This document shows, in pieces, positions 26,014 to 33,491 of a stretch of 64,000 nucleotides of DNA. Both the position numbers and the translations under genes were made by a program. Within the stretch, counting starts at the first letter, position 1. Each line of letters begins with the position of its first letter. The notes under the pieces were generated by a model. It worked only from the letters and a program-made list of their open reading frames with translations. It was not told the origin of the DNA and searched no databases. The stretch is from Methylomonas rhizoryzae (GTDB taxonomy: Bacteria; Pseudomonadota; Gammaproteobacteria; Methylococcales; Methylomonadaceae): contig NZ_CP043929.1 in assembly GCF_008632455.1 (NCBI RefSeq), positions 682,001 to 746,000 of the forward strand, written 5' to 3'.

Positions 26014-27594
26014 ATGAAAACCACAACTATAAAACGACTGAATCAATCCGTGCTGGCCGGCGCCATTGCCGCTTTGTTGTTCTCCCTGAGCGCGGCAGCG
26101 AATTCCGACGACATGCACCGGTTGTACCAGGATAATTGCGCCAGTTGCCACGGCTCCGACCACGGCGGCTATCTGGCGCCGGCTTTGAACGCCGAAACGT
26201 TGAAAGGTCGCAGTCCCACCGCATTGCGCACCATAGTCATGGCCGGAAGCTTCGATACGTTGATGCCGCCGTTTTACGGTAGGTTGAGCGACGACGAAAT
26301 CCGTGGGGTCATTAAACACCTGCAAAGCACGCCTAAGCAACCGAATCCGGCTTGGACTTTGGATGACATGAAAAAGTCGCTGAAGGTTTACGTCAAAGAC
26401 GAAAGCACTTTACCGGATAAACCCGGCTATCAAATCGATAGCATGGACAATCTGATCGGAGTGGCCGCACGTGGCAAATACGGTCGCGGCGAGGGCTCCA
26501 AAGCCATTTTCATCAATAGCGTTACCCATCAGCCGGTTGGCGAAGTAGCGACCGGCACAGCGGCGCATATTATCGACTTCAATCCGGCCAATCCGCGCTG
26601 GGCTTACGTCAAAACCGATACCGCCGAGATTTTTAAGGTCGATTTGTATTCGATGAAAGCGGTGCGCAGCATCAAAACCGGCTGGAACGGCCCCGGTATG
26701 GGGGTGTCGCGCGACGGCAAATACATCATGGCCGGCTCGTTCGTGCCGCATAACGCCGTGATCCTGGATGCCGACACGCTGGAACCGTTGAAAACCTTCG
26801 AACTGGAAGGCATCGATCCGGACGGCAAACACGTGTCGTCTGATTCCGGCATGATCATCGGCACGCCGTACGCCGATATTTTCGCTATTGCCTTGGAAAA
26901 CGCCGGTCAGGTCTGGATTGTCGATTATAAAAAAGAAGGCTTTCCGGTCACCAAAATCGAAAAAGTCGGCCGCCATTTGCACGATGCGTTCCTGACCCAC
27001 GGCGGCAAAAAGCTGATGGTGGCGTCCTATGACGACAGTATCGTCGCGGCGATCGATCTGGAAAAACGCGAATTGATCAAGCAATTGCCGGCCGGTTGCG
27101 TGCCGCACGTCGGTGGCGGTTCGGCGGTGGTGGTGGACGGCCGTACCTTGGGCTTCGGCACCAATTTCGGCGACTGCGACAAGATGGTGGTCAGCGTGTG
27201 GGATTTGGACAAAATGGAAGTGGTCAAGCAAGTGCCGGTTTCCGGCGGCACCGAATCGCCGGCCGCTCATGCCAACGCGCCTTATGTCGCAGTGGACATC
27301 ATCAGCAAGGACAGACGTGCTCGTACCGTGCAGTTGATCGACAAAAAGTCGCTTGAAGTTGTCAAAACCCTGGATGTCGGCGGCCACGCCTACTTCCCGG
27401 AATACAGCGCCGACGGCAAATTTTTGTACATTAGCGCGGGCTATAACGGCGACGAAGTGGTGGTTTACGATTCGCACTCGCTGGAAAAAGTCGCGTCTGT
27501 TCCGATGGAAAGTCCGGCCGGTATTTTCTCGCGCGGCCGGGTCAAATACATGACCCGCGGTTTGTCCCCGGATGAAATGGAGGCCGGCAAATGA
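26014..27594 (+). CDS. Cytochrome cd1-type protein (NirS/NirN family)
   Basis: 526 residues: a signal peptide (to about residue 29), a class I cytochrome c domain with CASCH near residue 42 and MPPFYGRLSDDE distally, then an eight-bladed heme d1 propeller. Residues that match the d1 site of NirS are kept: a His in the TGTAAHII stretch (position of the proximal iron ligand), HLHD and CVPHVGGG (positions of the two distal histidines). The NirS-typical region after the second His (GANFVHP, TSHMGDD) is not conserved and the C terminus (SPAGIFSRGR) resembles NirF/NirN-like tails. It is therefore either a divergent nitrite reductase or a NirN-type d1-maturation dehydrogenase. It heads the operon with NirC, NirF and siroheme decarboxylases; the next gene overlaps by 4 bp. 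Confidence 0.8.
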   Translation: MKTTTIKRLNQSVLAGAIAALLFSLSAAANSDDMHRLYQDNCASCHGSDHGGYLAPALNAETLKGRSPTALRTIVMAGSFDTLMPPFYGRLSDDEIRGVIKHLQSTPKQPNPAWTLDDMKKSLKVYVKDESTLPDKPGYQIDSMDNLIGVAARGKYGRGEGSKAIFINSVTHQPVGEVATGTAAHIIDFNPANPRWAYVKTDTAEIFKVDLYSMKAVRSIKTGWNGPGMGVSRDGKYIMAGSFVPHNAVILDADTLEPLKTFELEGIDPDGKHVSSDSGMIIGTPYADIFAIALENAGQVWIVDYKKEGFPVTKIEKVGRHLHDAFLTHGGKKLMVASYDDSIVAAIDLEKRELIKQLPAGCVPHVGGGSAVVVDGRTLGFGTNFGDCDKMVVSVWDLDKMEVVKQVPVSGGTESPAAHANAPYVAVDIISKDRRARTVQLIDKKSLEVVKTLDVGGHAYFPEYSADGKFLYISAGYNGDEVVVYDSHSLEKVASVPMESPAGIFSRGRVKYMTRGLSPDEMEAGK

Positions 27595-27899
27595 TTAAGC
27601 AAGTGTTTGCGATTACGTTGTTGGGGTTGGCTGCCGGCGGTACGGCCCAAGCGGCTAACCTATTTGCCGGGCAAAGCAGGGCGGCGGCAGTCTGTTCTCA
27701 ATGCCACGGCATACGTTCTCCTAGCGCGGATGCACCGTTTCCGCCGTTGGCCGGCCGGGATGTCGAATATCTGAAAATGGCGTTGAAACAGTATCGGGAT
27801 AAAACCAGACCGTCCGATATTATGAATGCGATAACCGGTTCGCTGACCGATGCGCAGATTAACGATGTCGCCAGTTATTACGGCCATTTAAAACCGTGA
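27591..27899 (+). CDS. Periplasmic class I c-type cytochrome
   Basis: A 102-residue monohaem cytochrome: a signal peptide (to about residue 21) and a CSQCH haem site near residue 35. PPLAGRD and the later MNAITGSLTDAQI give the c553/c4-like fold with a distal Met. The ATG overlaps the cd1-type stop and the stop overlaps the next GTG. It is a probable electron donor or acceptor for the cd1-type protein, in the place NirM holds in other nir clusters, though it is not clearly a c551. Confidence 0.85.
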   Translation: MIKQVFAITLLGLAAGGTAQAANLFAGQSRAAAVCSQCHGIRSPSADAPFPPLAGRDVEYLKMALKQYRDKTRPSDIMNAITGSLTDAQINDVASYYGHLKP

Positions 27900-28198
27900 G
27901 ACAGTTGGTTTGCTTGGCTATCATGATCGGTAGTTGTGCCGTTGCGGCCGAGCCCGGTTTGCAGCGGCAGCAAGAATTGATCGATTTGCTAAAGCACGAT
28001 TGCGGTTCCTGCCACGGCTTGCCGCCTAAAGGCGGCCTAGGGCCTTCGCTGATGCCGGAAGCTTTGGCTTCTAAAAGCGACGCCGAATTAGTTGCCGTGA
28101 TACTGCACGGCAGGCCGGGCACGGCGATGCCGCCGTGGAACACTTTTCTAAGTTCCGACGAAACCGAATGGTTGGTGCAGCGCTTGCGCCAACCCTAA
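27896..28198 (+). CDS. nirC: NirC-type cytochrome c55X
   Basis: A 100-residue monohaem cytochrome with a short signal peptide and DCGSCHG, followed by GGLGPSL, ILHGRPGTAMPPW and LVQRLRQP. These match the NirC family found in nir operons. NirC passes electrons to NirS or to heme d1 maturation. The start is a GTG overlapping the preceding TGA. Its presence strongly supports reading the cluster as a heme d1/nitrite-reductase system. Confidence 0.88.
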   Translation: MRQLVCLAIMIGSCAVAAEPGLQRQQELIDLLKHDCGSCHGLPPKGGLGPSLMPEALASKSDAELVAVILHGRPGTAMPPWNTFLSSDETEWLVQRLRQP

Positions 28199-28235
28199 AC
28201 AAAATCACTAAGCTTTGTGCCGCGGGAGTGGCGTT

Positions 28236-28655
28236 ATGAATAGTTTTGCTAGAGTGTTGATAGGGGCGCTGGCCATCAGTGCGGTTTTGTCGGTGCCAGT
28301 AGGTGCGGATAGCGCTTTAGCACCGGAGCAAGTGGTTGCCCAAGCCTTCCAGTCGCATCGTAGCGATTTTCAGATCCAACTCAAGGGCACCATCGTCAAG
28401 CGCTTGCCCGACGACAATCAGGGTAGCCGTCATCAAAAATTCATTGTTAGGTTGGCGAACGGACAAACATTGCTGGTAGCGCATAATATCGATCTGGCCC
28501 CGCGGGTCGAAAACCTGAAAACCGGCGATAGTGTCGAGCTGTTCGGAGAATACGAATGGAGCGAGAAAGGCGGCACGCTGCACTGGACTCACCGGGACCC
28601 CGCGCAACGGCATGCGCACGGCTGGATACGGCATAACGGCCGGCAATACGATTAG
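28236..28655 (+). CDS. DUF3465-domain periplasmic protein
   Basis: A 139-residue protein with a signal peptide (about residues 1-25) and an OB-fold-like DUF3465 domain (GTIVKRLPDDNQGSRHQKFIV, NGQTLLVAHNIDLAPR, GDSVELFGEYEW). It ends in a His-rich tail. The ATG at 28236 has GGGAG upstream; an earlier in-frame start is less likely. It sits inside the nir-type cluster, where DUF3465 is not a standard member; its role is unknown. 28656-28808 contains no gene. Confidence 0.75.
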   Translation: MNSFARVLIGALAISAVLSVPVGADSALAPEQVVAQAFQSHRSDFQIQLKGTIVKRLPDDNQGSRHQKFIVRLANGQTLLVAHNIDLAPRVENLKTGDSVELFGEYEWSEKGGTLHWTHRDPAQRHAHGWIRHNGRQYD

Positions 28656-28808
28656 AAGCGCAGGAATGCCGCGCGGCTAGCGGACTATGTTTAAGGTTAT
28701 GGATTACTCTGAAATGGCAGGCGCTCGAAAGACTAACGACATAGCCACGTTGACTTGCATTGGCCGTGCTTTCATGCGCGTTAGCTTATAAATGATTAGG
28801 CGGCAACG

Positions 28809-29999
28809 ATGACATTACGCATAGGGAAAGTTTTACTGGCGGCGCTCTGGCTAACCGGTGCTTCGGCCTCTGCCGAGCCTCGCGGCAGCGGCGATTTGGG
28901 CGTGATTATCGAACGCGAAACCGGTAGCGTGCAGATCGTCAACACCAGCCGGCCGGCGATGCTGAGCCGTATCGAAGGTTTGGGCGATTTATCGCATGCC
29001 TCGGTGGTATTTTCCCGCGATCAACGCTACGCCTACGTGTTCGGGCGCGACGGCGGCTTGACCAAGATCGACTTGCTGCAGGACGTGATCGACAAGCGCA
29101 TCGTGCAAGCCGGCAACAGCATAGGCGGTGCGATTTCCCAGGACGGCAACGTCATTGCGGTTTCCAATTATGCTCCGGGCGGGGTCAAATTGTTTGCGGC
29201 CGATAGTTTGGAACAGCTTGCCGACATACCGGCTGTTTACGGCGAGGATAGTCAAAGCGAGGATAAGTTGTCCAAGGTAGTCGGCTTGGTCGACGCGCCC
29301 GGGCAACGCTTTGTTTGCAGTTTGTTCGATGCCGGCCGGATTTGGTTGATCGATGCCCATAATCCGCGCCACCCGCAGTTGCAGGTCTTTAAGGATGTCG
29401 GCAAACAGCCTTACGATGCCTTATTGACGCCCGATGGTCATTTTTATGCCGCAGGGCTTTTTGGAGAAAAAGGCTTGGCTTTATTGGATTTATGGCAGCC
29501 CGAAATCGGCGCTCGGCACATTTTGCAAAGCTACGGCAAGGATGACGAGCAGTTGCCGGTTTATAAGATGCCTCATCTGGAAGGTTGGGCGCAAGCCGGC
29601 GACTGGTTGCTGGTTCCGGCGATGGGCCAACACGAGGTTTTGGTGATCGACAAACGCAACTGGGAACTGTACAAGCGCATACCGGTAGCCGGGCAGCCGG
29701 TGTTCGTAATGGCTAGACCGGACGGACGTCAGGTATGGGTCAATTTTGCTTTTCCGGACAATCAAACCGTGCAAGTGATCGACGTTAAGGATTTTAGCGT
29801 GATCAAAACGTTGAGCCCCGGCAAAGCGGTGATGCATATGGAATTCACGCCGCGAGGCGAACGGGTTTGGCTGGCCTTGCGCGACGAGGACAAGGTAGCG
29901 ATTTACGATACCGAAAGCTTTGCGGAAGCCGCCGCCTTAAATGCGCGCAAACCGAGCGGCGTGTTTTTTTCCTCTCGCGCCAATAAAATCGGCTTATGA
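28809..29999 (+). CDS. nirF: Heme d1 biosynthesis protein NirF
   Basis: 396 residues, with a signal peptide (about residues 1-22) and a d1-type propeller without a cytochrome c domain. The family stretch SHASVVFSRDxRYAYVFGRDGGLTKIDL contains the conserved histidine, near residue 60, equivalent to the catalytic His of characterised NirF. The C terminus (KPSGVFFSSRANKIGL) is typical. NirF acts in the periplasm on a precursor of heme d1. The stop overlaps the nirD start (ATGA). Confidence 0.92.
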   Translation: MTLRIGKVLLAALWLTGASASAEPRGSGDLGVIIERETGSVQIVNTSRPAMLSRIEGLGDLSHASVVFSRDQRYAYVFGRDGGLTKIDLLQDVIDKRIVQAGNSIGGAISQDGNVIAVSNYAPGGVKLFAADSLEQLADIPAVYGEDSQSEDKLSKVVGLVDAPGQRFVCSLFDAGRIWLIDAHNPRHPQLQVFKDVGKQPYDALLTPDGHFYAAGLFGEKGLALLDLWQPEIGARHILQSYGKDDEQLPVYKMPHLEGWAQAGDWLLVPAMGQHEVLVIDKRNWELYKRIPVAGQPVFVMARPDGRQVWVNFAFPDNQTVQVIDVKDFSVIKTLSPGKAVMHMEFTPRGERVWLALRDEDKVAIYDTESFAEAAALNARKPSGVFFSSRANKIGL

Positions 30000-30454
30000 A
30001 ACTTTCGCCCTTGCATAAGCGGCTGCTAAACGATTTTCAGCAGGATTTTCCGCTGAGTTCCGCGCCGTTTAACGAAATTGCCCAGCAGTTAGGTGTTGAC
30101 GAAGAACAAGTGTTAGATGCATTTGCGGAATTGACCGAGTGTAATGCCATTAGTCGCATAGGACCCGTCATCACCCCAAATGCAATCGGAAAAAGCGCCT
30201 TGGTGGCTATGGCTATTCCTGATCACGATTTGGAGCGGGTTGCCGCCGTCGTCAGTGCGATACCCCAAGTCAATCACAATTACGAACGGGAAAACCGCTT
30301 CAATTTGTGGTTTGTCCTAATTGCCGAAGATAAAAACCGGTTGGACGAGCTGGTTGCGCGCATTGAATTGCAAACCGGCTATTCGGCAATGGTTCTGCCG
30401 ATGTTGGCCGATTATTTCATCGACTTAGGCTTCGAACTGGATTTGCATGATTGA
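29996..30454 (+). CDS. nirD: Siroheme decarboxylase subunit, NirD-like
   Basis: A 152-residue AsnC/Lrp-fold protein of the NirD/L/G/H family: a winged helix (about residues 1-60) and a ligand domain with VNHNYERENRFNLWFVL. It ends DLGFEL, which points to NirD. The family decarboxylates siroheme to 12,18-didecarboxysiroheme in heme d1 synthesis. It overlaps nirF by 4 bp and the next gene by 8 bp. The letter assignment is tentative; the family is sure. Confidence 0.82.
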   Translation: MKLSPLHKRLLNDFQQDFPLSSAPFNEIAQQLGVDEEQVLDAFAELTECNAISRIGPVITPNAIGKSALVAMAIPDHDLERVAAVVSAIPQVNHNYERENRFNLWFVLIAEDKNRLDELVARIELQTGYSAMVLPMLADYFIDLGFELDLHD

Positions 30455-30995
30455 AGATGCTAAAGATTTCGCGTTGATTGCTGCAGTGCAAGCCGGTTTG
30501 CCTGTTGCGGCCCGGCCGTACGCGCTGATCGCCGAAAAGATCGGTTTGACGGAAGGACAGGTGCTGGAGCGACTACAGCGTTTACGCCAATGCGGTTTGA
30601 TCAAGCGCTGGGGGGTGGTTGTGCAGCACCGAGCACTGGGTTACCGGGCGAATGCGATGATAGTGATGGATATTCCCGACAGTCAGGTGGATCAAGTTGG
30701 CCGGCTTATCAGCCGCTACGACTGCGTAAATCTCTGTTACCAGCGACCGCGTTACCCAGGCGTTTGGCCGTATAACTTGTACTGCATGATACACGGTAAA
30801 AGCCGGGATGCCGTTTGGGTTCAGTGGCAACACCTGCAAGACGAGTGCCAATTGCAGGCCTATCCGTTCGAAATGTTGTTCAGCGCTCGCTGCTTCAAAC
30901 AGCGCGGTGCACAATACGCCCGATTAAACCAAGGAGCGACAAACGGCGCCAATCCGCAAATTCCGACCTCAAATCCGGTCGCCGCTTATGGATGA
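30447..30995 (+). CDS. Siroheme decarboxylase subunit, NirL/NirH-like
   Basis: 182 residues, same AsnC-like family as its neighbours. The stretch VNLCYQRPR..WPYNLYCMIHGKSR and FSARCFKQRGAQYA are the marks of the NirL/NirH branch, which holds partner residues for the NirD/NirG-type subunits. The C terminus runs about 15-20 residues beyond usual length with a proline/asparagine-rich tail. Whether it is NirL or NirH cannot be decided by eye. It overlaps both neighbours by 8 bp. Confidence 0.8.
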   Translation: MIEDAKDFALIAAVQAGLPVAARPYALIAEKIGLTEGQVLERLQRLRQCGLIKRWGVVVQHRALGYRANAMIVMDIPDSQVDQVGRLISRYDCVNLCYQRPRYPGVWPYNLYCMIHGKSRDAVWVQWQHLQDECQLQAYPFEMLFSARCFKQRGAQYARLNQGATNGANPQIPTSNPVAAYG

Positions 30996-31431
30996 GATAG
31001 ACCGGGCCATTCTGAACCGGCTGCAAATAGGTTTCCCGATTTGCGCTTCTCCTTTTTTAAAGGTTGCAGAACAACTGGGAGTGGACGAAAACGACTTATT
31101 GCTGCGGTTGCAACGAATGCAGGCCGACGGAGTACTGTCCCGGTTTGGTCCCATGTACCACGCCGAGCAGATGGGCGGCGCGCTTACTCTAGCGGCGCTT
31201 AAAGTCCCCGAGGAGCGTTTCGACGAAGTGACCCGCATCGTCAACAGTTTTCCCGAAGTAGCGCACAATTACGCGCGCAGCCACGCATTGAATATGTGGT
31301 TTGTACTGGCCAGCGACCAAGCCGAGCGGCTAGCGGAAGTCATTGCCGCAATCGAGTCCGCTACCGGCCTTAGGGTGTACGATATGCCGAAAAACCGCGA
31401 GTATTATGTAGGACTCAATTTCGCCGTGTAA
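30988..31431 (+). CDS. Siroheme decarboxylase subunit, NirG-like
   Basis: A 147-residue AsnC-like protein beginning MDEIDRAILNRLQIGFP and containing FGPMYHAEQMGGA, EVAHNYARSHALNMWFVL and the C-terminal YYVGL, all features of the NirG/NirD branch. It completes a D-L/H-G set of three; a fourth subunit is absent, as in organisms where two are fused or one is lost. The genes for NirJ and NirE, also needed for heme d1, are not in this window. It is the last gene of the operon, convergent with the UDP-glucuronate decarboxylase gene. Confidence 0.78.
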   Translation: MDEIDRAILNRLQIGFPICASPFLKVAEQLGVDENDLLLRLQRMQADGVLSRFGPMYHAEQMGGALTLAALKVPEERFDEVTRIVNSFPEVAHNYARSHALNMWFVLASDQAERLAEVIAAIESATGLRVYDMPKNREYYVGLNFAV

Positions 31432-31442
31432 CGGCAAGCCGG

Positions 31443-32429
31443 TCAAACCGCGTCGTCGGCGGTTAAAAGGTCATCGAAATAAGCTATCGTTTTGATCAAG
31501 CCTGCGTCCAGGTTGACGGTAGGTTGCCAATCTAACCATTCCTTGGCTTTGCTTATATCCGGTTTACGCTGCATCGGATCGTCCTCGGGCAACGGTCGAA
31601 ATACCAATTTGGAACCGGTGCCGGTGAGGTCGATGATTTTTTCCGCCAATTGCCGAATGGTAAATTCGCCGGGGTTGCCAAGGTTGATAGGGCCGGGGCA
31701 TCGCTGGTTGCTAGCCGGGCCGGGCTGCAAATTCATAAATTGGATAAACCCGTCCACCATGTCGTCGACGTAGCAAAAACTGCGGGTTTGTTGACCATCG
31801 CCATACAAGGTAATGTCCTGACCGCGTAAGGCTTGGACGATAAAATTACTAACCACCCGCCCGTCGTTGGGATGCATCCTGGGACCGTAGGTATTGAAAA
31901 TACGGACTACGCGAATATCCAAATTGTGTTGGCGGTAGTAATCAAAAAACAAGGTTTCGGCACAACGTTTGCCTTCGTCGTAGCAACTTCTGCTGCCGAT
32001 GGGGTTCACATTTCCCCAGTAACTCTCCGTTTGCGGATGTACGGTCGGATCGCCGTATACCTCGGAGGTGCTGGCCTGAAAAATTCTGGCCTTCAAACGT
32101 TTGGCCAAGCCCAACATATTGATTGCCCCGTGTACGCTGGTCTTGGTGGTCGCTACCGGGTCGTGCTGGTAGTGTATAGGGCTGGCCGGACAAGCCAAGT
32201 TGTAGATCTGATCGACTTCGATATAAAGCGGAAAGGTTACATCGTGACGTAGGAATTCGAAGCGCGGATTGTCGAATAAATGTTCAATATTGCGTTTAGT
32301 GCCGGTAAAAAGATTATCCACACAGACAACTTCATCCCCGTTATTGATGAGCTGGTCAATCAAGTGTGAGCCGAGAAATCCGGCACCGCCGGTAACTAAT
32401 ATCCGTTTACGAGGGTTGTATTGGCGCAT
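31443..32429 (-). CDS. UDP-glucuronate decarboxylase (UDP-xylose synthase)
   Basis: A 328-residue extended SDR. Its family-specific motifs are GGAGFLGSHL, NLACPASPIHYQ, the catalytic YDEGKR (YxxxK) and RIFNTYGPRM. It converts UDP-glucuronate to UDP-xylose, a sugar donor for surface glycans. It lies at the left edge of the polysaccharide island but still has the GC-rich composition of the core genome; the genes upstream of it (transcriptionally) are AT-rich. It is followed in the 5' direction by a 189-bp gap in which I saw nothing. Confidence 0.92.
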   Translation of the reverse strand: MRQYNPRKRILVTGGAGFLGSHLIDQLINNGDEVVCVDNLFTGTKRNIEHLFDNPRFEFLRHDVTFPLYIEVDQIYNLACPASPIHYQHDPVATTKTSVHGAINMLGLAKRLKARIFQASTSEVYGDPTVHPQTESYWGNVNPIGSRSCYDEGKRCAETLFFDYYRQHNLDIRVVRIFNTYGPRMHPNDGRVVSNFIVQALRGQDITLYGDGQQTRSFCYVDDMVDGFIQFMNLQPGPASNQRCPGPINLGNPGEFTIRQLAEKIIDLTGTGSKLVFRPLPEDDPMQRKPDISKAKEWLDWQPTVNLDAGLIKTIAYFDDLLTADDAV

Positions 32430-32618
32430 GAGAAAGTATTGGCTAGTAAAACTTAATGTCGCTTAGTGCTGTTGTATGTGTTTGATAGTAATCTAAAGAT
32501 AAGGAATTGAGTCAAACAAAGAGTTGGCTACTATTATTAGTAAGTTTTAATCGACTTTGGTGTGAGTTTTTTCGACCCATCTTGTAAATTGCGCTAGCAT
32601 TTTATGGTTATTTTGTGG

Positions 32619-33491
32619 CTATATTTTTTTCTTTTCGTAATTAATTAGCTCCATCAATCCCTGGATAAGATTGTGTTTGGTTTTCCAGCCGATTTTATTC
32701 AAAATAATGCAATTTGCTACGCTCTCCATAGATTCGTTTTCCCGATAAGGTAACGCGCCAAACTTTAAGATAGAACTAGAGTTTGTAAGCTCGTGAATTA
32801 ACTCCACTAGTTTTTTAATGCGTATTCCCTCACCGCTGCCAAGTTCTAGTTCGCAATAATTGTCATTGATTCTTTGATAGTTTTCCAACAAACTAAGGTA
32901 GGCATTTGCAGCATCAGTGACATAAATAAAATCACGTTTTTGTTCCCCTCTTGTTAGATTGATACAGTCTATGTTGCGTAAGCATTCGTTAATTATGTAT
33001 GTGACAAACTTAGTATTATCATCCTTGGGGCCGTAAATGTGTTCTAGTTTTATATTAAAAATCTTTGTATTAGATGCGGATTTTTTTAACCATTCGCTAA
33101 ACTGATGCTTTGATAGCGAGTAGGCGTTAACGGTTTTTGGTAAGGCTGTATCAGTATTGAAAAAGGTTTTAGCGTTATATTGATTGGCTAATTCCAGTAG
33201 CTTTAAAGGGAATAATAAGTTGGTTTCTATTAATGCACTGTTTAACTCTGAATTGCGGCCGTAATTAGTTGCTGCATGGATGATGTGAGAAATGCCGGAT
33301 TTACTTTCGAATGGCCGGCTTAGTTCGCTATTAATGTTAAACCAATTAATAGAAGAGCGTATTGCTGATACGCGCCAAAAGTCACTTGATTCTCGATAAT
33401 ATGCTGCAACTTGATAATTATGATTCAGTAGCACTTCTGCAATATGACTACCGAAAAAACCTGTTGCCCCCGTGATTAAAACAGATCTCAT
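32619..33491 (-). CDS. NAD-dependent sugar reductase, CDP-abequose/paratose synthase-like
   Basis: A 290-residue SDR with GATGFFGSH, the catalytic NTDTALPK/YSLSK pair, LEHIYGP and GEQKRDFIYV. It resembles the RfbJ/RfbS-type reductases that finish CDP-3,6-dideoxyhexoses. Its start overlaps the stop of the toxin::RfbH gene by 4 bp, so it belongs to the rfbF-G-H operon. The exact product (abequose, paratose or other) cannot be decided from sequence. Strongly AT-rich, as are its operon partners. Confidence 0.75.
   Translation of the reverse strand: MRSVLITGATGFFGSHIAEVLLNHNYQVAAYYRESSDFWRVSAIRSSINWFNINSELSRPFESKSGISHIIHAATNYGRNSELNSALIETNLLFPLKLLELANQYNAKTFFNTDTALPKTVNAYSLSKHQFSEWLKKSASNTKIFNIKLEHIYGPKDDNTKFVTYIINECLRNIDCINLTRGEQKRDFIYVTDAANAYLSLLENYQRINDNYCELELGSGEGIRIKKLVELIHELTNSSSILKFGALPYRENESMESVANCIILNKIGWKTKHNLIQGLMELINYEKKKI

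Noticed and set aside
26410..27477. Minus-strand 355-codon frame opposite the cd1-type gene
   Set aside because: His/Val-rich antisense shadow with no ribosome-binding site; the sense frame has the CxxCH and d1 motifs.
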